DNA from: Sycon ciliatum
Lineage: Eukaryota; Porifera; Calcarea; Leucosolenida; Sycettidae
NCBI RefSeq assembly: GCF_964019385.1
Contig: NC_088647.1
Span: 15,391,794 to 15,455,793, forward strand
DNA: 64,000 nucleotides
Direction: 5' to 3'
Part shown: in pieces, positions 1 through 18,753 of the stretch
Layout of the letters: each line of letters starts with the position of its first letter
How positions within the stretch are numbered: position 1 is the first letter of the stretch
Made by a program: the position numbers and the translations under genes
The notes under the pieces: model-generated
Databases searched by the model: none
What the model saw: only the letters and a program-made list of their open reading frames with translations
Told to the model about the DNA's origin: nothing

Positions 1-3000
1 ATTGACGAAAGGGATCATCCCACCCTGTGTATCAGCATACTTGTCCACGTTTGCCCATGCCCAGTGCTACATGTACAATGGCAATCTACATGCATTACCG
101 GTATGTAGATTAGGAGCAAATGCTCAGGAACAGTGAAGCAATTGAGCAAGCCTACAAATCATCCTAACGAGATAGGAGATCACGAGCCAAGTGATATTAT
201 TAGTTCCTTGGACCAAAACAGACAAAGTTACGATGTGTGTGCAGTTCCTGACGATCCTTGTCATGGAGAGGATGCTCATGGCGGTCGGGCCCCTATAGCC
301 TAACCTTGCCTGTGAAGGGCTGTGAGCGTCCAGATCAAAACGACCGCCTCCACTGAGGCATGTTGAGCAAGTAAGGCATGCAAATTGCAGCCATCATCTT
401 TACACAAGTGATTGCCTGTCTAATGGATGGCAGCTAAGAGGGCTGAATCCTCATCAAGCACTCAACTCTACAAGTACAAGAAGTATAGGTTTAGTGTCAC
501 ACATACATGTATGTTCCAGGCGTAGAGCACTACACAGGGTCATCTCCATGTATTGCTCATTCCGCATGCTCCATGCCAGGCACTCTTGGCGTTCTCAAGA
601 GGGCCAGATCACGTGTGGTCCTTGCTGAGCATCCTCCAGAGCTCCCGCTGAGCTGGGCCGGCCATGCCATCCTAATTGCCTGGGCATGTGTGCATCCTTC
701 TTTGGAGTCAAACACGCCAAGTACACGCCAAGTACACGCCAACCATCTCATCACTTTTTCCAAATACAAGATTCATGGTATCACCTTTGATCATGCTGAT
801 ACAGCTCGATTCCTACAGCATATTCTACTCACGCTATATATGGATGCTTGACTTCTGCTTTTGTCCTGCCGGCGGGTGAAAAGATGGTGCCGAGGGCCGG
901 ATGCAGAAAGCCTGAAACCAAAGGCTTGGGTTGGAACTGAGAGAGGTGGTTTCCGAGTTTTTTTGCACGCCAGTGCCCAGCGCAGTATACCAAACCCTCC
1001 GTCAAGGTCTCTTGGTGAGACACCTCGGCCGTTTTCCGACCAACAAATTATGGCAATTTCCAATGGTGTGCTTGTCTAGGCGAGAGCGTGAACGTGATGA
1101 AAAGGCCTGCTCAATGGGCCGGCACGGATGGTGGTGCATTTTGGCCATACTCTGCGAGTATGATATCCAACGAGGCATAGCTCACACCATGCTCAGCATG
1201 CCCGGTGTATACCTGATACTACCCGAATCCTACACTGCAACTTCTACGCGATACCATCCGATACCCTGTGCTACTTTTGGTGAGAGTTTCGTCTTTCGGG
1301 AAAGTACACTACAACAAACCTATGTAACCTGTAACGGGATACATTACTGCCTGGGGCTGGCCATGCTAGACAATTTATCCAATTCCCTGTGTTGGCCCCA
1401 TCACGGGCCAGACCAAAGCGAGGTGTGAGACTGTGAGTTTCCTGATCGATGCCATTAGCTTTGGTCTTGGGTTACAGCCACGCTTGTAGCATGAACTGGT
1501 ACTGCACGCACACAAGACGAGGCGGTTTAATACCATAGAATGCACCTACACACAGCTCCTGTTTCTCCCGGGCAATTTCGTCCACAATGCCCTAAACATC
1601 TACATGTGAGTTAGTGTTTTGACCCTAACGAAGCTGATGCCTAAATACACCTTCTATAGTTTAGGGTCTCCCCAATGGGAATGCCAGCATACATCAATTA
1701 AAGATGGGAGAATACACACTAAAACTCTTTTGAAAGCCACTTCCACATGACTAACAAACACACAGGAGCAATTCACCACCCTGTCAAGCACCCAGGGCAA
1801 GCCCTAACACCCCTGCTCATTATCCCTGGCTCCAACCCAAATGATCACGTTCAGCGCAGTTCTGACACCAAGACACCCATGATCAGCCAATGCCCAGCCC
1901 AAAATGCAAAACGACCTGGCAACAGCCACTGCAGGCAACTATCCAACATCCAGATGCTGTGCATGTGTGCTGTGAAGTCACCAGTGTGGCGCGTCCCCAC
2001 CCAAAGTACGTTAGTACTTTGAACACTAAACTACTGGCTCACTCTACTGGGGCATGGCTGACCTGCTTTCTTGGCCTGTGACCTAAGAGCATACCTACCA
2101 TGTACCAGACTTGGCATGTGATGAAACACATTGACTGAGATATCAAAACGGGACTATTCGGCGAAGACTTAGAACTATGACAATGACCCTTGGACTCAGT
2201 CTGTATAGAATTTTGGGCGGGGGGGGGGGGGGGGACTGCGTGATTAGTGAGTAGAGAACCCCGGCACATGAGATGCACACCATCTTCATGACAATGACAT
2301 GCAACCCTGCAGGCTAATAACAGAGATTACGCTTGACACCGTCTGCATTGTTCGGTCCTGGACCTGTCCCCCAAAGGTATAGTAGTTACTCAGAAGCTAA
2401 GTTCATATGCAAAGTACAAATATTCTAGTATGCATACTCCCCAGCTAGGTCCAACTGGCACTGTAGTACATAGTCTGGAGCAACCATGTATGCCGTCTAA
2501 GTTCCCACGAGTTCACAATTGATTAGTAACAAGTGCTTCACATCTAGCTGGGTGATGCCACTGTAGAGTGTAGAGGACTATGACTGCAGCGAGGAGCGGC
2601 CTCAAATGCGGACAGTGCTGCAACTGGGTGATGTAGAGGATCATGAGCACCAGGGTGAGGTCTCAAGTGCTGACAAGGCTGTGCATGCATTACTGATGAG
2701 TACATTTCCAGACCCTTGGCCAATGGTCCAGGCACATAGGCGGCAATGCTCACGGTGCAGTAGTACTGAGTACATTTCCAGACCCAGACCCATGGCCAAT
2801 CCTGCAGCCACACTTGTGCCTGATATGATTCCGTGTAGCCTGTGTAGGGCCTAATTACATAATACTGGCTATCAATAGAATGACTTGGCTGCTTCATTCC
2901 CACTTCCCACTACCCACTACCAGGGTTAACTGTTGCTCTGTCACTGTTCTGATGTTTCATTACCAATGCACTTGGGCATACACAGGCTCTTTCATGGGAC

Positions 3001-4099
3001 AATTCATCACACTCTGGCCAGAGATCACAACGCGCCACGACCTGCGCCAATGCGATTAGTGGAGTTCCCCATTGTCTGGGATAGGTGCAAGGTACAAACC
3101 AGGTTCCCACATTGGCCGCATTTACCCCATCATCCAGGTGCTAGGTTGCCCTTACAAACGATATACTATTGAGATTTTTCAGAGTGCTGTCAATAACAAC
3201 ATGTTCCTCTATAATTGTAGCAGCTCAAGTCATGGACACCCCACAAGGGGACAGGGCCTTGAGGGCAACACTACAACATATCTTCCACACATAGCCCGTG
3301 CCTGACTGCTGGTAGTTCTCAAGTTGACCATGTGTTTCTTGCTGTGCAAGGAGTAATTGTGCTGGGGGTGAGTGCGCTCTATTTTGGTGTCTATGGCAAG
3401 CCTCTGCATGGAGGTGGTTTGGGGCAGTCTGAAATAGCTCCCCTCTGTGCCTTCCCACAGAGCCATAGGCACTGTCTGAGTTCAAAACCATCCAACACTA
3501 TAAACACACACACACATCCATTGAGATATGATTGCCACCAGTACTGTAGACAAAGCACAGCTGATGGAAAGGACCCTTTTTCACTCTCAACCTGGCCTGG
3601 CCTTGGCAGTCATTCACATGACTTGACTATTTGCCGCTTACTGCATGTACATGTACACGCCTCATTGTACAGTATGACAATAAATCTACAGTCTACACAC
3701 TCAGACTGACAAGTAACATTTTATTTTTATTAGTTACTTGAGTCACAAGGCCCAGCCAAGGCAATGCTGAGACGGTGTCTGCTACTACTAGTACTAGTAG
3801 AGTATTCCTACTTACAAAGACGTCGTAACTCATAGCCATGACGAACAAGCTTGGTGCGTGATAGGCACACAGCAATAGCATTAAAATTGTCGGTCTCATT
3901 GCCGTATGCACATGCGTCCATGTTATATACTTCTGCATATGCACAGGCATGCATATGCAGAACCCATGACATTGTCCATGTACATGACTATGTACATGAC
4001 TAGTACTTGACTGCAGCTATTGCCTGGCAATGCAGTTTAGTTACTTTAGTTTAGGCAGTGCAACTACTACAACATAAATTTTGTGATAGTGGCACTTAC
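1..4099. other. Non-coding stretch, probably intron of the LRR gene
   Basis: No exon can be supported on either strand. The open frames are short, lack recognisable motifs and are not joined by convincing splice sites. Because the LRR first exon on the minus strand ends in a good donor at 4099, this stretch is probably intron, with the next exons beyond the window start. It contains a G homopolymer near 2217-2234 and a loosely repeated segment near 2560-2830, where a 'gagtacatttccagaccc' phrase occurs twice. Confidence 0.5.
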
Positions 4100-4326
4100 G
4101 CGAAGGTCAGGCCGGCGGGGAGCTTGTCCGCCGCTGGGAAGTCTCGCAAGTGCCTGGCATTGCAGTAGAGGCTTGCCTCGCGACAGTCGCAACCGGTCGG
4201 ACACTGTTGTGAACAGCAAACGGAGACGCATCCGAGAACTACTACTACCGAATACACTATTGCTACCAGCAACGACTGGAGCGTTGGAAGCGACCGCGAA
4301 GAAACTTCACACCCCAAACGAGCCAT
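4100..4326 (-). CDS. First coding exon of a secreted or membrane leucine-rich-repeat protein (partial)
   Basis: The exon starts at ATG 4326 (MARLGCEV...), followed by a strongly hydrophobic signal peptide (about residues 14-38, core LLVAIVYSVVVVLG) and a cysteine cluster CPTGCDCREASLYC, then LRDFPAADKLP. This is the typical LRR N-terminal cap: CP-x2-C-x-C, a further Cys, then a proline-leucine lead into the first repeat. It ends in the strong donor GC|GTAAGT at 4100/4099 in phase 2. An upstream in-frame ATG at 4377 would add 17 polar residues and would bury the signal peptide, so 4326 is preferred. Further LRR exons must lie beyond position 1. Such proteins are usually extracellular adhesion or receptor molecules. 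Which LRR protein this is cannot be told from the cap alone. Confidence 0.7.
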
Positions 4327-5291
4327 AATCAAGCGCGTCAAGCACGAATTGTTTTCCTTTCGCATTGGCCTTCTCACCTACATGTGCCACCGTCAAAACA
4401 TGGCTCAGTTTACACTGCAGGCGTTGGCCTTGTTTCTCTAGCTTGGCCTGACAAATACAAGGACACCGGTCTGTCTCTGGTACAAAGTAAGGTTGTAGAT
4501 CTACGTGCTGTATGCAGTCTATTCGCGAAACGCTCAGTCAACTCTTGTTTCATGCAAGACAGATCGCAAGATTCTCACGATCTGCTTTTAGCGATTTTCG
4601 TTCTGCATTTTAGTCTCCAGGTCTACGACTCGAGCCAGTCTGACACAACATAGGACCCGATTTCGTGCTGCACGTCATAAACGCGCTGAGCTTGAGAGAC
4701 GAAGCAGTTTTTTTACATGCCCTCCATGTGAGTGGGGGAAGGGAGCTTGGTGGTTTTCATGGTTACACAGTCGTGATGTCGAGTGTTGCGTTCTGCACAG
4801 TCGCCCACTGTCTTCTTCACAACATGCTGGCCATGTTGTTCTGTGTCAACTGTGCTGCTGCTGCTGTCAAAGAGCAATAACAATTACATGGGCCAAGCAT
4901 GGAAACGAAGCTACCGAGTCTAGGAGTCACTCATCTCGTTGCTGGCTCCGAGCATCACTGTAAATAGAATAATTATTGTACATAGTCATTGCGTGAAGGT
5001 GTCAATACTCTTACATGATCAATGTCCACTTCTCCACACTGCGCTCTTTGCCCACATTCACACAACGAATCACACACCATCAGTCTGCACCATGATGATC
5101 CAACACGACGATGACGTTTTGCGCGCGCACGTGTGTGTATGAATGTGCATTGTGTGTGCGTGTTCGTGTGTGTGCGTGCGTATGTGTGTGAGGTGTGTTT
5201 GCTTCTTGCAATGGTTTTGCCTATTCCCCACCATACGATGTACATTGTACATGTACATGTGCTTGATCGAGTTTGCACTTGGCCACTACTA

Positions 5292-5480
5292 CAGTAAAAC
5301 CTGTGACTAACGACCGCCCCTTGGGGCCAAAGGAAGCGGTCTTTAGGGGCAGGTGGTCCTTAGTTAGAGGTTTTCGCTGCACAACCATACATGAATGTGA
5401 GACCATCCGTGCCTGGCGAAGTGGCCTGTAGTACCAGGCTGGTCGCTAGTCACGGTGGTCTTTAGTTACAGGTTCTACTG
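5292..5480. mobile_element. Mariner-type MITE, CAGTAAAACC family, copy 1
   Basis: A 189-bp non-coding element. It begins CAGTAAAACCTGTGACTAA and ends GTTACAGGTTCTACTG, an inverted terminal repeat flanked by TA on both sides. Inside are repeated 'gaccgc' and 'tggtcc/gtcgct' phrases shared with copies at 28.5, 31.1, 33.9 and 61.1 kb. TA target duplication plus CAGT ends suggest a Tc1/mariner or pogo-type parent, which is inferred because no transposase is present. Confidence 0.6.
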
Positions 5481-11592
<6,112 letters not shown>

Positions 11593-14500
11593 ATGTCATT
11601 GACCGCTTCAGCGCCCCGATCCGGCAAGGGCTTCACTTCGGCAACGGGTGCTGGCTGCTACATTGGCTCTGGAAGTGTGTCACCAACGTGCATATCAACA
11701 GCCCCAGCTGTACCAGCGCTGTTACAGCTCGACCAGACCCTGCTGGCGCAGCGGGACGCGGCCGCTAATAAAGAGTGTGCACTCCACAGGCCGACCCATC
11801 TCAGTCTGAGGAGGCTCACGGTGGAGAAAAACCTCGCCGTTCCAGTGAAAGCGATAGAAAGGAAGAAGAAGTTTAGGGCCACAGGGAGAATGGCTGGTGA
11901 TCCGGATCATCTTGCCTCGGACGGCCAGCAGCAGCAACAGCAGCATCAAATACAGACGAGATCAGGATGTACCATGGCAAGAGACACAGACTGCAATAGC
12001 ACAAGTGCCTATAGGTCTGTGAATAGTCCGACAACGGCTAACAGTGGAGTGCTGACGGGAAAACGGCGTGTGGTAACTGCTGCTGTAGCCTGCAGCAGCG
12101 CCAGTAGCAGCGCCAGCAGCAGCAGCAGTTCATCTAGTGACGACACCAGCATCGAGGATCACAGCCATCACGAGGAGAGCGGATTCGTCTCGGCAGCGTC
12201 TAGCGTGTGTTTGGATGAAGACACTCCCCTCAGTGCAACCACGCGCCACCCCCCGCCCCATCATCGTCCCAAGCCCTCTGCCCTCAATCTACCTGGCTGC
12301 GAAGAGCTACCAATTCATCAAGACCTCGTGAACGCGTCGCATTCCGAGCCTGGAGATATTGAGGTGGTCGTGCTGGCGAACTATGAACCCTGCTGCGAAG
12401 TAGAAATCCGGGTGCAGCAGGGGCAATACGCCACTGCTTTGTATCAGAACGGAGCATGGCTTTATGTGCGCCTACCGTCGCGTAACCCCAGTGGCAAGCA
12501 GGAAGGGTATGTCCCCAGTGAGTTCTGTAACCTAGCTCTGCTCAGTCCGGGCACGTTGGACGAGCTCAGTAACGATTTCGACACCATGGCATGTGGTGAT
12601 CCGTTCTCTCCTCCTAAGCAGCTAACAGTCTTCAACAGTTTGGCCAACCAGAGCCAGCATTTGTCCAGCACCACTGATTCTACGCATCCTGTAAGATATG
12701 ACGTCGCGCAAGTTCAGCAAAAGTCCGGTCGTGTAGGTACCACTGCAACCGAAGACCTGCGGCGGCCCAAGTCGCAGAACTCCACTCTGGCAACCAGACG
12801 GGCGGTCAACAGTAGCCCGACGCACAGTCACCATCAGTCATCCGCGTCTTCGCGAAGGCACAGCTACACAGTGCAGTCGGACACTGAGGGCTACACCAGT
12901 CGATCGAAAAACATTGTGGCGGAGTTGAACGTTCGCACGCGAAAAGCTCCCGGAAGGTCAAGAGTGACGGCCGACAGTCGACCACAGTCCTCGTATCAGA
13001 GCAGCAAGGTGGTGCAGTCGGACTACGAAACGTGGACTCGCGTGCCGTCGTCAGCAACAAAAGGCCGGACCTCCGCCGACGGAAGCCCGCGAGCCCAGAG
13101 GGCGAAGTACGAGTCGGATGCCGAATTCGCACCATCAGAAAGAAAAAGGTCGAACACAATTTCCGACATGACGGGCCAACAACGTCCGAGCAAGCAGTCC
13201 AAGTTGGTGCAGAGGCTGCGCAACTTCCGCAGCAAGGGCAGCACACTGAAGCACTCGAGCTTGGATGGCTTTGCCACGACAACAGGGACAGCACGAGGAG
13301 CGACAGCTGACCCTGAGTCCCCGGAGCACAACGGTTTCGGTAAGTTCTTTGCTACTTGACAAGCCTAAGTGCACCTGTTGTACACAGTCAAGGGTACGCT
13401 GTCAAACGGGAGAGATAAAATTTTGGCGGGACTCAGCAGGAGTTCTCTCGCTACACCATGGCGGCATGGGGCAGTCAACAACAGTCAGCATTGGTGTACT
13501 CATCATGTAGTCGAGAAAATAATAATAGTTTGGTAGTGCTTGTGGGTCGCCATCTTGACGGCGTGGTACTGAGCACCTTGCGGTGTTTCCACCGCCACAC
13601 TTGCACGCGGTACGAGCCATGCTTATCATGCTAAAGTGTTACAAGTCTTGTACAGATAGGGGCTCTTGGCAAGTCTGAGGTATCATGTGTGCAGAGGGTT
13701 GGAAAGGAAACTCATACCATGATCTACATGTACTTCAATGTGCATGATTGTACATTTGTGTAGCCTTCAGAGAGGCCCTCGCCAAGGTTGTATGTGCACT
13801 CCTTGGCTTTGGCAAAACACACGTGTGTAGTAGATCAAGGAAGTCTTCTTAGCACTTGTAGATCCACACATGTCATCTAGACTCCTCCATGTACTGGAAC
13901 ACATGGTGGCAGGAACAGTAGCTGTGCGGGTGCTTCCTATGGAAATGTACATGTTGTAAGGTTGAACAATCTTGTTCAAATGCGATCGAAATAGCCATAG
14001 GAGCCAGACCGCAGGGTAAAACTGACAAATCCGCCACACTTGAGGGTCTGCTGCTTCCAGCTGACTGATGGCGGCAGGCATGTATGTACGGCGTGTATGT
14101 TGTGTACGTGCGTAACGCTGGCAAAATGAGTTCCTTCAGGCCAGTGCACATGTCCGTAGCTGCAGCAATGATCACAAAGTGTGTAACGTGTGTGTGTAAT
14201 GTGTTACCCGTGAGATGGTGCAGGGTGTTACTGCTGGGCAAACTGCCAATGGTCCTTGAAACATTGACTGGCACATACACTGGGCACCGTGTCACCTTGG
14301 AGTTGCCTTGTCTTGCTAAGCTACCGTAGGGTGTGTGTCACAGCATTCCAAGTTTCTAACACTTGAATCACTCCATACGACCATGAGATAGGAACTACAA
14401 TCATTGTGTAGGTATAAACCAGATAGTGGAAAAGTCTCAGTGCTATGTCAACCTGCCTGGTCTGGCTAAGAAAAGATACTGCAGTATGGATATGTCAAAA

Positions 14501-15299
14501 ATGAAATTGTTTGTTGGCTTAGCTACCAGCTCGACTGAGAGTAAGGCAAAACAGCCACAGGTAGAAATTCTTTCCAGAATATGCTTTGGGTATATGCAGT
14601 GTGGATTACTCGATGGCTAACTGACGTGCCTCTGTTGTCTGTTTGTTTGTTTTCTTCTTGCATGATGCAGAGGGACGACGTGCTCATGCCGTACAAAAGA
14701 GATCACCTGCGCCGATGCTGGGTAGCCCGAAGCCGAACAATGGCTACACAAGCGACACAGAAATCCTGAACAGCAACTCAAAGCTGAGGAAGAGCTCCAA
14801 GCGCCGCTCGATTTTCAGCTCCCTGCGTCGCCTGAACGGAGGTGGAAGCCAGACGGACACCGAGGAGGCCGGTGGCTCAAAACGTCGCTGGACCAGTCTG
14901 CACCGCATGAAGAAGGAGAAGTCGAAGCAAGACGGCGAGCATCGCATGATCTATGATGAGCCACCGATGCGCCGACCTGCCTCCCTTCCACGCCTGTCTC
15001 AGCAGGACAACCAATCAAACGAACACAGCAGCAACATGAACAGTCTGCAGCGAATGACGACCGTGTATGTTCCCAGTGTTGCCGCGTGCAACTTCATCGG
15101 AAAGAACCAGCTCGGGCAGGTCAGCCTCAAGGAGGGCCAGAGAGTCTTCAAAATCGTCCCGGCCAACGACAGCAAGCCGAAGAAGTCGACAAGCAGCGGC
15201 TGGGTGCTGGTTATGGATCCGTGGACAAAGCGCGAAGGAATGGTGCCGCAGTCCTGTATCTCCAGTCTTCCCACTGCAGCACAATCCACTGTGCTATAA
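11593..15299 (+). CDS. Two-exon adaptor protein with two SH3 domains
   Basis: Exon 1 is 11593-13339 and exon 2 is 14671-15299. Donor CG|GTAAGT and acceptor TGATGCAG join in phase 1, giving 791 residues. The start is the first ATG after an in-frame TAG at 11533. Residues about 1-250 are Ser/Gln-rich and disordered, with Ser runs. Residues about 257-320 form an SH3 domain (EVVVLANYEP, GQYATALYQNGAWLYVRLP, EGYVPSEFCNL: the ALYDY-like, RT-loop, double-aromatic and GYVPSNY-like positions). A second, more divergent SH3 lies at about 715-783 (NFIGKNQLGQVSLKEGQRVF, GWVLVMDPW, EGMVPQSCI). Between them is a basic Ser/Arg-rich linker holding five acidic [ST]D-x-E motifs near residues 428, 475, 507, 610 and 643. 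It is presumably a cytosolic scaffold binding proline-rich partners. No orthologue was recognised. The 1.3-kb intron could hide further exons. Confidence 0.85.
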
Positions 15300-18200
15300 A
15301 TCAGATGTAGCGAATCCTTGAGAATCCTGGGCTATTCATCTGTATTCCCGAACACAGAACACTAACACATTGACTCCAGTTCATCAAAATAATATTATCT
15401 TGACCTATTTCACAATATTTTAGGCTTTGGCCTGAGTAGATGTTTTCACATTCCGTATTTCGCAGACTGACAGATTGATGCCTTGAAGCCTGTTGCACAG
15501 CGTGAAGCCATGGATTCCCACCTTACCCATTCATTTCGATCACTTGATGATAACCGATATTGGATATCTGCCGCACCGCGTACCATGTACGACTCTATGC
15601 ATCATGACTGATTGAGACACATTATTCACACTGAGATCCTGCCAACAGCTACAATGTGACTGCCATTTTGACATGGCAACTTATACTGATGTTATGTGTG
15701 TGTGTGTGTGTTGCAAGGGCTGTGAAAACGTGCACAGCCAGGACAAGGGCCTTGGAACAAATTTGCCTGATATTATTACATCCAGCCCGCTGTTTACAAA
15801 GGAACGTCACAGATCCCATGCATGCACGGCGTCACTCAGTGTAGGTAGTAGTACTAACTTGTCAATACTGGAGAGCCGTATCATTATAGAGATCTGGTGG
15901 AAATATTACTGTTGGTCTCAGGTCTCCTGATACATGTACATTGTGGCATGAAATTTTGCAGTGGGGACCAGTTCTGAAATTATTTACATGTTCACTGCAC
16001 TGATGCGTAACCCACCGCTGAGATGGGAGAACAATAATTATATGTTAAGTAGTGGGGACATCGTCAAGTCTCAATCTGCTAAACGTTGATACCCAAATGC
16101 CGAGAGGCGGCCTTACACCCCCATGATTGTGGCAACTTCCCCATGTCTAACCACCAAGCCTTGTGACGAAGTGTAGTGCTGGCCGAAGTTAAAGAAATAA
16201 TAGAAAAAATAGAAGAAAAAAGATATCCAAATGCCTCACACCTTTAGCTGTGTACTGTTGCTCCAAGCAATAACGTAACATAGCAAGCTGTGTTCATGAC
16301 ATTGCCTTGCTCGTGGGTGGGCCGTGTACACTATCGATCGTGAGTCTACGTACTCTCTCTCTCTAGAAGGAAAAAGATATCCAAATGCCTCACACCTTTA
16401 ACTGTGTACTGTTGCTCCAAGCAATAACGTAACATAGCAAGCTGTGTTCATGACATTGCCTTGCTCGTGGGTGGGCCGTGTGCACTATCGATCGTGAGTC
16501 TACGTACTCTGCTGTTCCTTGGGGTGAAGTCCGAAACCTGAAACTCCATGCAGAACCACCTACCGCACGTGTTACCGCAGAGATTGCACCAAAGTACAAT
16601 GCTGAAAGTGTGTGTGGCAGATGTGAATGTCAACAGTTACAGTAGATCGCATGATCGCATGATCGCCCTTACACATAAGTTAGTTAGAGATAGTGCGATC
16701 TATTCCGTCTCTATGCAACTGCTCCATCTTGTTTGACATCAAAGCACTCCAGATGTTCCTATCTCACTGCTGTAACTTGAATCCTCGGTATGCCTGGGTA
16801 TGGTCATCGTAGAATTGACATGGCGTCAGAAGACTATCAAAACTACTTGCAGTGTTCCATTTGTGTGAGTAATGAGTATTGGAGTGGAATGTGTTATCTG
16901 TTACTGATATCTCAACAGTCTCTGGGGAGAATCCCAGCATCATTTTTGCTTCGGTACGTACTAAGTTTTGTGTTGATCCACATTGTCCCCCATACACACC
17001 GCACGATTTGACACTGCATTCCCGGGTCACTTCCCCGATAAGAACCTCGTTATGTAGAACACAACAACACAACGAGGTCACACACTTGGCAAGTGCATTG
17101 TGCCAGGTACGACGTACATGTACATGTATGATGTAGATCTACGGGTGCAGAATTCCACACGTTCAGAAACTAGGATGAGTAGATCTACGAGCAGTGGAGA
17201 CTGTATACATGTAGTGGGAGAGGTGAAAGGAAGATGATCAGTGCTGGAGGCACTGCTCTGGCGCGGAATGTGGCGTCCCGCGGTGATGTGGTAAATGATA
17301 TGTGGCTGATGTGCTGGGTCACTCGGGTATCCTTCTCACGAAGAAGGCGTCAGTCACCGCCTGCATGGCCATTCTCACCAGTCACGTCGTCACAGGGGAA
17401 GGTAATTATCTCTACCCCCTCAAAGCATGCGACTGTGTCTTTGTCGGAGGTTTTTGTCTAACTAACGTCGTTGTCAGGCGTGTTTCCTCGACACAGGCAT
17501 CGAGAACAGGGCACACCGTAGACCCTAGAAGGCTAGATGGCGGTGATGATGTTCCCGGGGGGATTAACTGTTCTGAGTTATGTCGCTTCGCACCACCAAT
17601 GTGTTGGGGGTTGGTGGTGGTGAGCTGGAGTATCCATGCTTCTTCTACCATGCGCAAAGCCCTGGGCAGCAGCCCAGGGCAGCCCCGAGCCAGGCGAATA
17701 CCACGGCGCATTGAGGAACATGACTGCCTGTCATCGCCTACCGAGATCACCGACCTCGACCTGATGGAACAGTTATCCGTCACAGTGACACTAACTCAGC
17801 AGTATGATGGCGCACGGGGAGCGCGCGCGCCGTTCGGGCCGAGATAAGTCCCATAAGAATCTTCCTGTATCAAAGTAACCCGGGTACTCGGGGTATCTGT
17901 GTTTGACACATGGACCATGCCACTGTACACTGTGCCTTGAAAGCACATCACCAAACATCGTGACCTGTTTCCGGCATATGGATCGATCCAAGGAAAACAT
18001 TTCCGCCGCGAAGATGTCACTCGCTGGAGTGAAAGAAGACAGAAGACATGACATTACCCCTACTGTGAGGTTACCTTATAGAGTATTGGCCTAGCTGTGT
18101 GTGTTAGGTAAACATGTGTAAACAATTCTCCCAGCCACAAGTCGGATGATTGTCATTTGTCGTGAAGAGAAGAAATTTGCAGCATTAATTTTAAAAAAAT

Positions 18201-18343
18201 GGTGACCCTGCCTTTGCATTTGAGGATGGATAAGGCCACGCGCCAGGGCCGCGCGGACTTGCGCATCGGCAAGCGCGATCCGCACGCATACCCCATACGT
18301 CATTATAATTGCACACACTTGAGAGGGATGAAAAGCGTTTCTT
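15300..18343. other. Downstream intergenic region
   Basis: This holds the 3' UTR of the SH3 gene, of unknown length, and unrecognised single-copy DNA. A frame of 181 codons at 17302-17847 has no family signature and an equally long frame lies opposite it, so neither is called. The only clear structure is the tandem duplication near 16.2-16.5 kb. Confidence 0.45.
16221..16512. repeat. Recent 154-bp tandem duplication
   Basis: The segment beginning AGATATCCAAATGCCTCACA at 16221 recurs at 16375 and continues to a shared GTGAGTCTACGTACTCT. I see only two or three differences, such as tttagctg against tttaactg, so the event looks recent. Confidence 0.85.
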
Positions 18344-18385
18344 CTGTAACTCTGAGTTTCACGGTTTTAACCGATCATCAGACAG
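18344..18385 (-). ncRNA. Hammerhead ribozyme motif, family 3
   Basis: Read on the minus strand: stem I strand CTGT, core CTGATGA (18381-18375), stem II CGGTT..AACCG, core GAAA (18360-18357), short stem III CTCAGAG, the unpaired TT that would precede cleavage, then stem I partner ACAG. All invariant core positions are present. Stem I is only 4 bp here. The same family occurs twice at 52.4-52.8 kb. The very short stem III is as known for Penelope-type hammerheads, which are thought to act as dimers. Confidence 0.7.
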
Positions 18386-18710
18386 CAACTTTAATTATGT
18401 ATTTGATGACGATGAGGGACTCTCTAGCACAGGTACAGCTTCACCGGCATAGCAATCCCATCACAGATATTTACAAACGCCAGCCAAAACTGCCCAATTC
18501 CTGAGGCAGGGAAATATACTAAGGAAGTGGATAATGATGGTGTACAGATCCCGGGTGGGGCGTCACTCATGTATAAAAGAAGGCGCCGTCGCCTGTTTGT
18601 GTTGCGACTTAAAATAAAATCCAACAACAACAACAACACTCACTTACATCTACTGTACATGTACATAATAGTCATGTGACACAAAAGGCACAACGGAGGT
18701 TTACAGATGT

Positions 18711-18753
18711 GTCGCAATCAAGAGTTTCTTGCTCAATGCAATCATCAGGCGAC
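18711..18753 (-). ncRNA. Hammerhead ribozyme motif, family 2
   Basis: Minus strand: stem I GTCGC, core CTGATGA (18748-18742), stem II TTGC-ATTGA-GCAA (4 bp, 5-nt loop), GAAA (18728-18725), stem III region CTCTTGA, TT, then stem I partner GCGAC, fully complementary. Outside the motif it shares the segment 'gagccctctccgc..gcagaaggaagttttcctcc' with the copy at 28.2 kb, so both belong to one dispersed element. A nearby (AAC)n tract at 18620-18640 may be a retroposon tail. Confidence 0.78.

Noticed and set aside
931-1428. 165-codon plus-strand frame
   Set aside because: No recognisable domain, and overlapping frames of similar quality occur on both strands.
17302-17847. 181-codon plus-strand frame
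   Set aside because: No family signature, and a comparable frame exists on the opposite strand.
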